A DNA stretch of 64,000 nt from Achatina immaculata (Eukaryota; Mollusca; Gastropoda; Stylommatophora; Achatinidae), in the NCBI GenBank assembly GCA_009760885.1, contig CM019704.1, positions 13,747,803 through 13,811,802 of the forward strand, read 5' to 3'. This document shows positions 42,525-47,304 of the stretch, in pieces (the first letter of the stretch is position 1; each line of letters begins with the position of its first letter). A program made the position numbers and the translations under genes. The notes beneath the pieces are model-generated. The model had not been told where the DNA came from. It saw only the letters and a program-made list of their open reading frames with translations, and searched no databases.

Positions 42525-45018
42525 AAGATATGTATACATATAAGATATGTTATGAAAATTATTTCCAATCTGAAAATGTAATTTTAGTTATGATTGAAAA
42601 ACACTTTGTTTCTGCTTGTCTTCTTATGAAAAAAAAAAAATATTGGTCCTAGCATGGCATAAAGGCTGAGAAACACATTATATGCTAAATAAAATAACTG
42701 GCAATGCTCTAAATGAGAAACAGTAAGAGGTTTTCTAATGAACCTCTATGAGAACTATGATATATTACAGTCATGGAATAAGCTAAAGGGAATGATAACT
42801 TCACAGAAATCTAACAAATGAACTTTTACTCTTAAAACAAATTAGAGAAAAAAAAAGACTAGCACAGTAGAATATTGTTAATAACTGACTGATGAACAAT
42901 ACTGAATATTAGCAATATTGAACATATTACAATCTGAATTTGAAGGGCTTTCTGATTTTCTAAATAAATATATGTGCTTATGTACAGGCTGAACCTACAG
43001 ATTATAATACTGCATGAAGGATTCATCTCAGCAGCTCTCTTTTCTTTTTTTTTTTAAATGCTTCTACCTGCATATCTATATTTGTTTATCCTGTTATTTT
43101 TATTCATACACTGGCATAAATATACACTGATACAAGACAATGAAACTGTTATATTTTTTTCTATTTTTCCTTTTCCCATCATTTTTGATAAATATAACTA
43201 GTATAATAAATAATAACATAAAATAATCAATTAATCAAGTGCTGTGCCCCGTGGTATAGGCGATCATTTTTCTCCACAATTACCTGTCTTTAGACTTGAT
43301 TATGAGATCCACCGGTGACTTTCTTCCTAGCCACACTGACAGCCCATCCATAACTTATCTTCCCTCAATTTTTCCAGTTGCCACAATGTGTTCCGATTTT
43401 CCTATTCTCAGAAAATGTCCTACAAATTTCACTTGTCTGCCTCTGATTTTTGCTGTAATTTGCCTTTTAACTCCAGTCTCTCTTAAGACTTCTTTGTTGG
43501 TTTTCTTAGCTGTCCATGGTACCTTCAACATCCTTCTTATGAACCACATTTCCATGGCCTCCATTTCTTGTTGTACTCTCTTATTCATGGACCATGCTTC
43601 ACATCCATATAACAAAACTGGCTCGATGTAACATTTAAGTACTCGGAATCTTGTTTCCATTGATACAGATCTGTTGCACAAGATGTTTCTCATTTTGTGG
43701 AATGCTGACTTGACCTGAGCACGTCTGCTTTTTATTTCGTTGTGACATTTCCCATCAGCTGTTATAATTGTTCCTAAGTACTTGAATATATCAGCTTGTT
43801 TCAGATTTGTGCCATCGATGGTAATGCCACACTTTGGTGGTATTCTTTTCTTTGAGATGACCATCACTTAGTCATAAAATAAACATGAAATAACCAACAA
43901 CAAAAAATTGATAACCTAAGGGTCTTGTATACTTCCATTAAAATTCATATTTGTTATCATTAAACGGAGATATGGAATTTAATTAAACTGTTAACTTCAG
44001 CAGGATTTAACTAGAAATTTCTCCTTTTTTTTATGGTCACTTAAAGACATAAATGACAAACCTGCAGTGTTAATATCCTTCTCCGCAGCATTCACTGAAG
44101 ACCCATCTTGAGGCTTGCTGGGAACTGTTGGCTTAGCCAAAGGAGGAAAAAGCTGTGGTTGGGGATCAGAGGGTTTGCGACGGACCGGGGCAGGTCTAGA
44201 GGGAGGAGAAGTAGGTCTCTGTGGAGGTGCTGCTGGATGTTTGCGTGTCTGAGCTATTGTTTCATTTATTTTGGAACTAGCCTGAATTTCAGCTGGGGTG
44301 GACTTAGTAAGTACAAATTTTTCTGCTGTGGCAGGTTCGGACTGTGCATCACTTGTAATAGTTTTATTCTCTTTGTTTTGTTTGAGCTCAGCTTTATTAT
44401 TAACGTTTTTAGATGTTGTGTCCTTTTCTGGTGTGGTAAGGTGCTTTGGTTTAGGGCTTTTAGCAGGTGGTGGCCTCCTCGGAGGAGACACGTGTCGTAT
44501 AGGGGATTTCTGAGGTTGTTCTGAGGAATACGGTGAAGGTGGTTTAAATGGAATCAAAGTTGTAAGTGTAAGTGATGTGTGAATGTCTGTTCTGTTCAAG
44601 CCCTTGTTCCTGAATGATGCTGGCAGTGACAGGGAGGATGAGGGCTTCAAAGATCCTTGTCTTGGAGGTGAAGATGGCAGAGGAGGTGGTTCTGGAGATC
44701 TTGGGGACAGCTTCTCTGATGTGGCTGATAAAGATTCAGTGGAGTTCGCTCTAGCAGAAATTACTAACTTAGGTTTTGAAGCAAAAGTGTTTGGTGCTGT
44801 GGGTTTATTATTCTTGAGCGTCTGTGGCACCTGGCAGTGGTTTTTGGTCTGATTATGTTGTGATGACAGCTGTATTAATGAAGAAGATGGTGATGAGGGT
44901 GATACAGAAGAAATCGAAGAGGGTTTTGGAGGTCGTGGTGGGGGTGGCCGATGTTTAGGCTTTGCTGCAATTGGAGGCTTCTCGGGAATCTGTGGTCTAG
45001 CTAACTCCATTGTTTGCC
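181..45018 (-). CDS. FGD6/FGD5-like Rho guanine exchange factor gene, 22 coding exons
   Basis: A spliced gene of about 1736 codons, read from 22 exons whose phases all join without a stop. Domain order is a long proline/serine-rich N-terminus (about residues 1-1160), DH (about 1165-1375), PH1 (about 1385-1500), FYVE (about 1510-1577) and PH2 (about 1597-1736). This order is diagnostic of the FGD family, which activates Cdc42 on membranes; the FYVE finger binds PI3P. The long N-terminus resembles FGD5 and FGD6 rather than the shorter FGD1-4. FYVE signatures seen are WVPD, RRHHCR and ARVCDNC. Human FGD6 is about 1430 residues, so this protein is longer, mainly in the N-terminus. Introns are packed with transposons but the exons are undamaged, so the gene is probably functional. 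Orthology to FGD6 rather than FGD5 is inference. The least certain exons are the linker (5500-5555) and the terminal exon (181-253). Confidence 0.9.
485..845 (+). mobile_element. Penelope-type terminal repeat with inverted end
   Basis: The right end (about 776-845) carries tgaaatgttacaactgtg and ttaataaagctgtttctac. The left end (about 485-555) carries the same sequence inverted, so the two ends can pair over about 65 bases with mismatches. The interior resembles 60600-60740 (tttaaacattcacaa, acttcaccatg). The same terminus occurs at 28020-28140 and 60420-60500. Grouping with Penelope-like elements is inference from the hammerhead-like tail; no reverse transcriptase is present here. Confidence 0.5.
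850..1236. other. Non-coding intron DNA, nothing recognised
   Basis: This stretch lies between the Penelope-type repeat and LINE A1, inside the last proposed FGD intron. No domain, tRNA-like box or tandem repeat was recognised. Confidence 0.4.
1249..2598 (-). mobile_element. LINE A1, 5'-truncated APE-type (RTE-like) LINE
   Basis: The minus strand is open through most of the reverse transcriptase: [27 protein letters not shown] and [10 protein letters not shown] are present, followed by the C-terminal YLGSRV and [13 protein letters not shown] regions. The endonuclease is missing through 5' truncation. The 3' end carries a (GA)n tail (plus-strand CT run at 1249-1265). The insertion is bounded by gctctaatgctt (1237-1248) and gctctaacgctt (2599-2610), a 12-base target duplication with one change. 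It is nearly identical to LINEs A2 and A3, so transposition was recent. Confidence 0.9.
2831..2997 (-). CDS. FGD exon 21, PH2
   Basis: 167 bases, acceptor tgtatttcag, donor TTAA|gtatgt, phase 0 in and 2 out. It encodes [16 protein letters not shown], a basic loop and [14 protein letters not shown], the late strands and the start of the last helix of PH2. The acceptor region is tandemly duplicated upstream (2995-3455), so alternative in-frame starts exist. Confidence 0.85.
2995..3455. repeat. 96-bp minisatellite overlapping an FGD splice acceptor
   Basis: Units begin at ccactg at 2995, 3091 and 3187 (spacing 96), then a diverged copy at 3284 and a decayed one near 3374. Each of the first three carries the minus-strand tgactgtatttcag|tgg acceptor of exon 21. 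Confidence 0.9.
3849..3908 (-). CDS. FGD exon 20, PH2
   Basis: 20 codons, phase 0, acceptor tctctgcag, donor ACT|gtaagt. It encodes [20 protein letters not shown], the PH2 strand with the conserved PLLGY(x)V motif of FGD proteins. Confidence 0.92.
4404..4526 (-). CDS. FGD exon 19, start of PH2
   Basis: 41 codons, phase 0, acceptor ttgtgtag, donor GAG|gtgtgt. The peptide [20 protein letters not shown] then [20 protein letters not shown] begins the second PH domain (MSGYL...WK.LWFVxKxKVLYTY), as in FGD5/FGD6. Confidence 0.94.
5030..5490. repeat. About 41-bp degenerate minisatellite
   Basis: About 11 imperfect units of the form atccaacttgattctagtg then tagaaaaggtatc, with drifting length. The array ends just before the donor of candidate exon 18. 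Confidence 0.85.
5500..5555 (-). CDS. Candidate FGD exon 18, FYVE-PH2 linker microexon
   Basis: Exon 17 ends in phase 1 and exon 19 begins in phase 0, so a connecting exon is required. This 56-base open segment has an acceptor (ctccttaag) and a strong donor (CTT|gtaaga) with exactly phase 1 in and 0 out. It encodes [18 protein letters not shown]. The peptide is not conserved enough to confirm, and its length is short for the linker in FGD6. A different exon, or a longer set of exons, remains possible. Confidence 0.5.
5735..5912. repeat. 37-bp minisatellite
   Basis: About five copies of a unit containing gaatggaatcacagctgctt and ttcatgtcaaagtaag. One copy lacks the aagtaag part. Confidence 0.9.
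6276..6375 (-). CDS. FGD exon 17, FYVE zinc finger second half
   Basis: 100 bases, acceptor atttccag, donor ACAG|gtgaaa, phase 0 in and 1 out. It encodes [20 protein letters not shown] then [13 protein letters not shown]. The CxxC and RVCDxC zinc ligands complete the FYVE finger. Confidence 0.94.
6770..7650. repeat. Minisatellite interrupted by LINE C1
   Basis: Units of about 36 bases (aagaaacacatttatatta then aattctaaacatccttct) flank LINE C1 on both sides, at 6770-6833 and 7524-7650. The array was present before the LINE insertion. Confidence 0.7.
6834..7523 (-). mobile_element. LINE C1, 3' fragment
   Basis: A minus-strand 3' fragment of family C. It aligns by eye with C2 and C3 over the [15 protein letters not shown] and EAWSMN regions of the LINE C-terminal segment, but is frameshifted. 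The 3' tail is (TTGA)n, seen as caatcaatcaatcaatcaag on the plus strand. It is flanked by aaacatccttct at 6822-6833 and 7524-7535. This may be a target duplication, though the surrounding minisatellite contains the same word. Confidence 0.8.
7799..7927 (-). CDS. FGD exon 16, FYVE zinc finger first half
   Basis: 43 codons, phase 0, acceptor cactccag, donor CGG|gtgaga. It encodes [16 protein letters not shown] and [15 protein letters not shown]. These carry the WxxD, the first CxxC zinc pair and the RR/KHHCR basic motif that binds PI3P on endosomes. Confidence 0.95.
8034..8600 (-). repeat. Unclassified repeat with (GAA)n tail and three 88-bp units
   Basis: A cttcttcttctt run at 8037-8051 looks like the 3' tail of a minus-strand insertion. 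Inside are a short palindrome (gtggtcc/ggaccac near 8134-8153) and three 88-base tandem units starting at 8281, 8369 and 8457 (ggactttctcac ... aaaacctcgacgtgttt). No protein domain was seen. Confidence 0.6.
8637..9366 (+). mobile_element. LINE D1, 5'-truncated fragment
   Basis: Corresponds to the C-terminal part of LINE D4: [47 protein letters not shown] and [13 protein letters not shown] are present but broken by frameshifts. It starts within the reverse transcriptase thumb region. The end (gtttagcggcacgggaagga) matches the other D copies. Confidence 0.85.
9444..9579. repeat. Perfect 68-bp tandem duplication over an FGD splice donor
   Basis: 9444-9511 and 9512-9579 are identical. The unit holds the 3' part of exon 15 and its donor. 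Confidence 0.95.
9519..9621 (-). CDS. FGD exon 15, PH1 C-terminal helix
   Basis: The acceptor is acttccag and the in-frame donor CCACAG|gtaagg is at 9518; phase 2 in, 0 out. The peptide [20 protein letters not shown] followed by AKKHYTF carries the PH-domain tryptophan helix. The last 68 bases, with the donor, are repeated exactly downstream (9444-9511). Only the first donor keeps the frame into the FYVE exon. Confidence 0.9.
9920..10085 (+). mobile_element. Possible SINE fragment
   Basis: ctgactggcacattagagtg followed by tctcacacctgactacca and ggaggagccagtacct resembles, loosely, the tRNA-like and central parts of the SINE at 20725-20920. No clear tail or target duplication was seen. Confidence 0.3.
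10549..10628 (-). CDS. FGD exon 14, PH1
   Basis: 80 bases, acceptor tttactag, donor GCTAG|gtcagt, phase 0 in and 2 out. It encodes [20 protein letters not shown] then SFTLSA, the later strands of PH1 (FxIxSVxRSFxLSA). Confidence 0.9.
11086..11340 (-). other. Unexplained open segment in an FGD intron
   Basis: An 84-codon open frame on the gene strand between exons 13 and 14, with balanced composition. It includes [20 protein letters not shown] and [21 protein letters not shown] possible acceptor (ttggtcag) lies near 11295, but no strong donor was found at the end. It could be a skipped or alternative exon, a fragment of another gene, or chance. No family was recognised. Confidence 0.3.
11895..11975 (-). 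CDS. FGD exon 13, PH1
   Basis: 27 codons, phase 0, acceptor attcacag, donor AAG|gtgaga. It encodes [20 protein letters not shown] then LPLTGMK, the beta strands of PH1. This matches FGD6-type FNDxLLYTTP followed by YxxNNxLxLxGMK. Confidence 0.92.
12063..12675 (-). mobile_element. LINE D2, 5'-truncated, with target duplication
   Basis: A minus-strand 3' fragment of family D ([20 protein letters not shown], then [17 protein letters not shown]). It has a (TA)n-type tail and a perfect 12-base duplication, aattaacaaact, at 12051-12062 and 12676-12687. Confidence 0.9.
13150..13540 (-). mobile_element. Decayed LINE 3' remnant
   Basis: The plus-strand phrase ctcaagtatggttttcacta and its surroundings resemble the 3' parts at 29480-29610 and 59200-59400, where the reverse strand codes for a LINE C-terminus. 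The frame is destroyed. It sits just outside exon 12. Confidence 0.3.
13721..13789 (-). CDS. FGD exon 12, PH1 first strands
   Basis: 23 codons, phase 0, acceptor cttgtag, donor CTA|gtaagt. It encodes [20 protein letters not shown] plus FFL, the start of PH1 (G-x-LxKLSRKxMQPRxFFLF). The next exon supplies FNDVLLYT. Confidence 0.92.
14780..14851 (-). CDS. FGD exon 11, DH-PH1 linker
   Basis: 24 codons, phase 0 both ends, acceptor aaatgcag, donor AGA|gtgagt. It encodes [20 protein letters not shown] then QPGR, the conserved bridge from the DH domain to the first PH domain in FGD proteins. Confidence 0.9.
15300..17240 (-). mobile_element. LINE G, RNase H-bearing LINE remnant
   Basis: Read on the minus strand, it begins with a reverse transcriptase C-terminal segment ([18 protein letters not shown]). 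RNase H follows, with catalytic acidic residues in YTDGSA, DAEVGAI and VTDARSV, and then [12 protein letters not shown]. Near the 3' end is a zinc-ligand-like segment ([20 protein letters not shown]). RNase H in this position is typical of I/Jockey-type LINEs. It is frameshifted and lacks the endonuclease and the core polymerase. It is interrupted at 15478-15795 by another insertion. Confidence 0.8.
15478..15795 (+). mobile_element. LINE I 3' fragment with AT-rich tandem repeat, inserted in LINE G
   Basis: 15485-15628 is a tandem of ttacatattaaagaaatta units. 15629-15795 is a LINE 3' end coding for a [24 protein letters not shown] segment and ending in (gaat)n. The whole is flanked by a perfect 13-base duplication, atgtatggaacca, at 15465-15477 and 15796-15808. 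Confidence 0.85.
17318..17368 (-). mobile_element. LINE D 3' tip
   Basis: atatcctttccgtgccatta then aacatcacatagggctc matches the last 50 bases of family D copies. Nothing upstream of that remains. Confidence 0.7.
17470..17850. repeat. About 33-bp AT-rich minisatellite
   Basis: About 11 imperfect copies of caacattatgatttaattat followed by agggaaaaaa. It lies between exon 10 and the LINE G remnant. Confidence 0.85.
18034..18092 (-). CDS. FGD exon 10, end of DH domain
   Basis: 59 bases, acceptor tttgaacag, donor CATGGG|gtaagg, phase 1 in and 0 out. The peptide [20 protein letters not shown] matches the last DH helix (EVAxHANDxM). It is followed by an AT-rich minisatellite in the intron. Confidence 0.88.
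18984..20294 (-). mobile_element. LINE B2 with 5' inversion
   Basis: 18984-20093 is the 3' part on the minus strand ([35 protein letters not shown], the C-terminal GHAMRRGG and RGRPREMI regions, then an (ATG)n tail). 20094-20294 is the adjacent 5' part on the plus strand ([33 protein letters not shown]). The two parts overlap by about 85 element bases. The whole is bounded by atatcatact at 18974-18983 and 20295-20304. Confidence 0.92.
20640..20920 (+). mobile_element. tRNA-derived SINE copy
   Basis: tggcataatggttaatacac is a good A-box-like start; the B box is degenerate (ggttaaagtgg). The body (atgggtactagctccttctg, gaaagacaaccaggcatgat) matches the minus-strand SINE at 33880-34140 with moderate divergence. 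Confidence 0.7.
21157..21207 (-). CDS. FGD exon 9, DH domain
   Basis: 51 bases, acceptor taatttcag, donor TTCA|gtaagt, phase 1 in and 1 out. It encodes [17 protein letters not shown], matching the loop after the QRIPQY helix in FGD proteins. Confidence 0.88.
21560..21647 (-). CDS. FGD exon 8, DH conserved region 3
   Basis: 88 bases, acceptor ttccaaag, donor GCAAG|gtacac, phase 0 in and 1 out. It encodes [20 protein letters not shown] and IPQYKLLLQ. The LxxYLLKPxQRIPxYxLLL-type helix is the signature of the Dbl-homology domain and contacts the GTPase. Confidence 0.93.
21844..22199 (+). mobile_element. LINE D3, short 3' fragment
   Basis: The last 350 bases of family D, with [10 protein letters not shown] and the [20 protein letters not shown] region, frameshifted. 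It lies just beyond exon 8 within the intron. Confidence 0.8.
22665..23812 (-). mobile_element. Tc1-like DNA transposon relic
   Basis: Minus-strand segments encode a decayed Tc1/mariner transposase. The C-terminus is clear ([20 protein letters not shown], then LNRQ), including the [11 protein letters not shown] motif with the last catalytic acidic residue. Upstream pieces such as IIGGPLQ- and FGQDNA-type text occur in other frames. Terminal repeats are only roughly similar (actgttcaaaaa left, ttttgactagt right). Inactive. Confidence 0.8.
24337..25027 (-). pseudogene. Penelope GIY-YIG endonuclease segment, left arm
   Basis: An open minus-strand frame of about 230 codons covering the linker, the Cys cluster ([17 protein letters not shown]) and the GIY-YIG core ([20 protein letters not shown]). 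It lacks the polymerase, so it is a fragment rather than a complete enzyme. Confidence 0.85.
25174..25735 (+). pseudogene. Penelope GIY-YIG endonuclease segment, right arm
   Basis: The mirror copy of the left arm. The frame reads through [20 protein letters not shown] and [15 protein letters not shown], then stops at 25534-25536 where the left arm encodes Arg. Downstream homology continues after the stop ([26 protein letters not shown]). Confidence 0.85.
26630..27650 (+). mobile_element. LINE F1, decayed fragment
   Basis: Encodes an inter-domain segment ([29 protein letters not shown]) and then part of the reverse transcriptase ([26 protein letters not shown]), with frameshifts. The endonuclease and C-terminus are missing. 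Confidence 0.75.
27727..27883 (-). CDS. FGD exon 7, DH domain
   Basis: The acceptor is gttaccag. The donor GAG|gttggg is weak but gives the correct phase (2 in, 0 out). The peptide includes [20 protein letters not shown] and [15 protein letters not shown], typical of the middle DH helices in the FGD family. The donor lacks the usual A/G at intron position 3, which may allow inefficient splicing. Confidence 0.9.
28020..28140 (+). mobile_element. Penelope-type terminal repeat
   Basis: gattaaggttcacaccgaaa then catcacaactgtgcacttg and aataaagttgttcctac match the termini at 776-845 and 60420-60500. The hammerhead-like stem II and GAAA box are kept, but the first core box is altered. Confidence 0.6.
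28613..29390 (+). mobile_element. LINE F2 (C-like) 3' fragment with internal 34-bp triplication
   Basis: Starts at the polymerase motif region ([18 protein letters not shown], where YADD is changed to YVDD) and runs to the C-terminal [20 protein letters not shown] segment. A 34-base unit is repeated at 28613, 28647 and 28681. A GA/GT-rich tail lies at 29380-29420. Confidence 0.75.
29704..29855 (-). CDS. FGD exon 6, DH domain
   Basis: The acceptor is tttttcag and the donor AAGTG|gtaaga; phase 0 in, 2 out. It encodes the DH segment with [20 protein letters not shown] followed by [15 protein letters not shown]. The order and spacing match FGD-type DH domains. The following codon (TGG) is split over the intron. 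Confidence 0.92.
30060..30522 (+). repeat. Unclassified interspersed repeat ending in (GAA)n
   Basis: Non-coding with mixed composition, unlike the AT-rich surroundings, and ends in gaagaagaagac near 30511. Similar (GAA)n ends are seen at 8037, 33241 and 63060 (the last three on the minus strand). Family unknown. Confidence 0.35.
30560..32090 (+). mobile_element. LINE H, RNase H-type LINE remnant
   Basis: Broken frames match a reverse transcriptase C-terminus (an [14 protein letters not shown] segment, then [19 protein letters not shown]) and then RNase H (VIFTDGSV near 31549). Many stops. Gene order is the same as in LINE G. Confidence 0.65.
32100..33500. other. Intron DNA with faint LINE remnants
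   Basis: 32270-32620 faintly resembles a minus-strand LINE 3' end. 33238-33420 begins with a cttcttcttct run and has mixed composition, perhaps another (GAA)n-tailed repeat. The rest is AT-rich with nothing recognised. Confidence 0.35.
33512..33566 (+). ncRNA. Hammerhead-like core motif
   Basis: ctgatga at 33517 is followed by a short possible stem (agc-cacaa-gtt) and gaaac. This is the order of the conserved hammerhead boxes (CUGAUGA, stem II, GAAA). Penelope-like elements are known to carry such ribozymes in their termini, and the sequence that follows resembles the other termini in the window. Stems I and III were not confirmed. Confidence 0.4.
33626..33718 (-). CDS. FGD exon 5, start of DH (RhoGEF) domain
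   Basis: 31 codons, phase 0 both sides. The acceptor is tcatcag and the donor CTG|gtaagc. The peptide [20 protein letters not shown] then [11 protein letters not shown] matches the first DH helix (CR1) of FGD proteins, including the conserved IAKE and the following Glu and FVDVL residues. Confidence 0.92.
33880..34140 (-). mobile_element. tRNA-derived SINE copy
   Basis: Minus-strand tgatggttaatgagtctgtc then tcgatggttcaagtct gives a perfect B box (ggttcaagtct). The body (aaatgagtaccttggttctc, ccaggtcatgatcctggc) matches the SINE at 20640-20920. Confidence 0.75.
34231..34976 (-). CDS. FGD exon 4, acidic linker to DH domain
   Basis: The acceptor is a tandem AAGCAG, so the exon starts at 34976 or 34973. 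The donor is ATCTAT|gtaagt, phase 0. It encodes about residues 919-1166. A lysine-rich segment ([18 protein letters not shown]) is followed by repeated DDPSV units, a serine run and an acidic end ([13 protein letters not shown]). The acidic end leads straight into the first DH helix in the next exon. Confidence 0.85.
35210..36216 (+). mobile_element. LINE D4, 5'-truncated but long open frame
   Basis: An open frame of about 300 codons from just before the reverse transcriptase motif ([16 protein letters not shown]) through [28 protein letters not shown] and [12 protein letters not shown], to the C-terminus ([26 protein letters not shown]). The catalytic FADD is intact. The endonuclease and the N-terminal polymerase are absent, so it cannot move by itself. 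It begins directly after a (TA)n run at 35208-35242. It is the best-preserved family D copy here. Confidence 0.92.
36766..37207. mobile_element. hAT-type MITE
   Basis: 442 bases with terminal inverted repeats cagtgtttccca and tgggaaacactg, and a perfect 8-base target duplication, agttagac, at 36758-36765 and 37208-37215. The interior is C- and CT-rich (poly-C at 36831 and 37087) with no transposase. An 8-bp duplication with CAGTG ends is typical of hAT elements. Confidence 0.93.
37734..37879 (-). CDS. FGD exon 3
   Basis: This 146-base exon runs from acceptor ttacacag to donor GAAG|gtaagt, phase 2 in and 1 out. The encoded peptide includes [31 protein letters not shown]. The DYHEISD stretch is of the kind found just before the DH domain in long FGD proteins. 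The frame joins exons 2 and 4 without a stop. Confidence 0.8.
38340..39300 (-). mobile_element. mariner transposon relic, interrupted by LINE I
   Basis: Minus-strand text shows a mariner transposase N-terminus ([43 protein letters not shown]) and, further on (38400-38600), the catalytic-domain part with an [22 protein letters not shown] stretch. A LINE I tail (about 38878-39095) breaks it between the two domains. Stops and frameshifts are present. Confidence 0.8.
38878..39095 (-). mobile_element. LINE I 3' fragment inside mariner relic
   Basis: The minus strand reads [10 protein letters not shown] then a degraded [24 protein letters not shown] segment and [12 protein letters not shown], ending in a (gaat)-type tail. 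The same sequence is at 15629-15795 and 58548-58835. Confidence 0.8.
39300..40418. other. Intron DNA, nothing recognised
   Basis: AT-rich sequence between the mariner relic and exon 2. It holds short homopolymer runs and a small direct repeat (tttttcacacctcttt at 39757 and 39777), but no coding or tRNA-like features. Confidence 0.4.
40419..42078 (-). CDS. FGD exon 2, large disordered region
   Basis: This 1660-base exon enters in phase 1 and leaves in phase 2, and encodes about residues 317-869. It is acidic and serine-rich with repeated proline motifs such as [39 protein letters not shown] and [13 protein letters not shown]. The acceptor is a tandem TAGCAG, so the exon may start at 42078 or 42075. 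The donor is GAGAG|gtaatt. No enzyme domain is seen; it is probably a scaffold and SH3-binding region. Confidence 0.88.
42084..43216. other. Intron DNA with (TA)n microsatellite
   Basis: AT-rich intron with a (ta)n run at about 42499-42524 and poly-A tracts. No gene or element was recognised. Confidence 0.4.
43227..43872 (-). mobile_element. LINE C2, 5'-truncated, with target duplication
   Basis: The minus strand is open over the C-terminal segment: [38 protein letters not shown] and [20 protein letters not shown]. It is flanked by cataaaataa at 43217-43226 and 43873-43882. The 3' tail is (TTGA)n-like. Confidence 0.88.
44062..45018 (-). CDS. FGD exon 1 (coding), proline-rich N-terminus
   Basis: The start codon is at 45010-45008 ([13 protein letters not shown]) in good context (caaacaATGg). 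A consensus acceptor (cttacag) lies 8 bases upstream, so the exon begins at 45018 and an upstream non-coding exon is implied. It encodes residues 1-316. These are rich in PPPPRPPKP- and PPRRPPP-type stretches that could bind SH3 domains, with no folded domain. The donor is CAG|gtttgt, phase 1. Confidence 0.85.
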
Positions 45019-47171
45019 CTGTAAGCCACAAACATACATGTCTAAATATATCTTACAATGAGCTCTGTGAAAGTGAGTGTAGTCAGACAGACAAAAGAGA
45101 CCAGTCTTTGTACTGAAGGAAAATTAGACAGTTTCTCAACAGAAAGTTTCTGAATGGCAAAGATTAAGATGTTTTTTTTTTTTTCAATTGCAAAGATTAA
45201 AAAGTCCTTTCATGATTAGAAAGTTCCTTGAACAGGACAGATGAGAAATGTGTGAAAAAAGTACATAATATGAAGAAATGTAATAAAAACTATAAGAAAA
45301 AAAACGTTTAACATTTAACTGATATGTGATAAGAAGAGGACTTGATAAAATCACTAAAGCAAGATCCATACATGAATGTGAAAGGAGTGCCAAAAAAAAA
45401 AAGGAAGAAGATAATGGATAACAAGGCAGAAAGTCACCTATTAAACTGACTGAATTAACAGAAAGCAAGACCTGTGTACTTACTTTACATACTTAAGACC
45501 ATTTGGTTGGGAACATCACATACACATATCTATGAGTATTTTTTTTTCTAAATGAAGGATTTATATGGCAGCAAACACAAAACAGTTTTACATCATCTTA
45601 AACCTTAGGTACAGATTTAATTTTAGCCATTCTTTAACATCACTGAGTGTAAGCTATAAGCAATTTTACAGTTTTATCATAGTAAATGCAGTGGATGTAA
45701 ACTTTACAATAGACTTTTATATTTATTAACAAAAAAAAATTAAAAATAAAAATTGCCTCATTTCCAGTTATAAATTAATTACTAACTTCACCTTCTGTAC
45801 TGAATTTGCTGCTTGTTATAGATTTTAAAAATTAAAGTGGAACATAAAACCTGGCTCATCATAATATTTGGGTGCAGGAAAAAAAAAGTTACATGCATTA
45901 ATGTGAGTTATCTGCAAAGCTGAAAACAATAAATTAATAAAACATTACTTAAATGTTACTTTATAACAACTGTAAAAGCAGTTGTTACCCTTTTGGGGTT
46001 AACATCTGAGTAAATTAACAATTAGATACTTAAAACTAACTGCAACAAAAGTTGTATCAGGAATTAGAGGAAGAAATCATTCAAATAATCACTGCACATA
46101 AATATTTATAGCAAAATATATCACACAAATGAAATCTGTTGTATCTGAAAAACTAATTAACCTCAAATTAAATTAGTACAAATCAATAAACAATTTTAAA
46201 CTGTTTCATTAAAATGCAATATATCTCGGCTGCAATTAATATTACATAAAAGGTAAATTGCACCAACAATTGTTAAATAAAATATTTAAAAAAAAAAAAA
46301 AAAGAATCATCTTGTGAATTCTTCCACAATTTCAATTTATAACTAAGATTTTTATCCCAAGTCTAATTAACATACAAACAAAAATGAACAATTAACAACA
46401 TTACACATCTGTAACAGAATTAATACTAGAGAACAATAATGCCAAAAAAGGGCATTTACAACTATTTCTACCAAATGTAACGCGCTTTTTCTTTACAAAT
46501 CAATACAGTACTAAACTGCCAACAATTATCATTTTAAAACTGACTCTCCAAAGAAAGAAAAAAAAATATGTCAGCCAGATTAAAAAACAATGCATATCAC
46601 ATATATTGTAAAATTCTAGTACTAAACAAGGGGAAAAATAAGTAAAAAGACAAAATCTAATGCTCTGCTATCTGGAAACTTTACCTTTTCTTTTTCTCAG
46701 AGATTAGCCAGAACTGCCCGTCTTTAAATGGACAACTATTTTTCTCTGAAAGGGTAAATGAAATGTATTTTTTCCTTTTTTCAAACGCAAATATATGAAA
46801 TTAAAGAGAAAAAAAAAGGCATGTTGGACCTGTGGTCACCTAAATGGTGACATTAAAGCCATCATAAGACATGAATTAATAGCCTGGATGCAGAACACAT
46901 TAGATATTTATGGGTTAAAATGATCCAAACTAAGGGAAAAAAAGGAAATGAACAACAGAAGATTAACACTGAAGACAAAGATTCTGATTTTTCAGACCTA
47001 TAATGTGCTTTGCATTCTTATACAGATACTATGTAAGGAGGAAAAAAAAAAAAACTTTAGTTTTCCATTTCTAATGCCTTCACAAAATAATGAACATCAA
47101 ATTAAACCGGACAGAGTAACTTTCTTAACTGTATTTATTGTTCTCTTTCCACTGTTTTTTTTTTTTTTTTG
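45019..47171. other. Upstream intron or 5' flank of the FGD gene
   Basis: AT-rich, low-complexity sequence with no open frame of note. Because coding exon 1 begins at an acceptor, this is probably intron sequence, and a non-coding exon should lie somewhere above 45020. I could not place it. Confidence 0.45.
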
Positions 47172-47304
47172 GTCATAATTAGGCTTACCAGACATCCCGC
47201 TTTGACTAGAACTGTCCCGGTTTGATGATGCTGTCCCTGCATCCCAACCACTTTGTCATTTTGTCCCGGTTATTTGGTAAAATTTTAAAAGTACCGAATA
47301 TACA

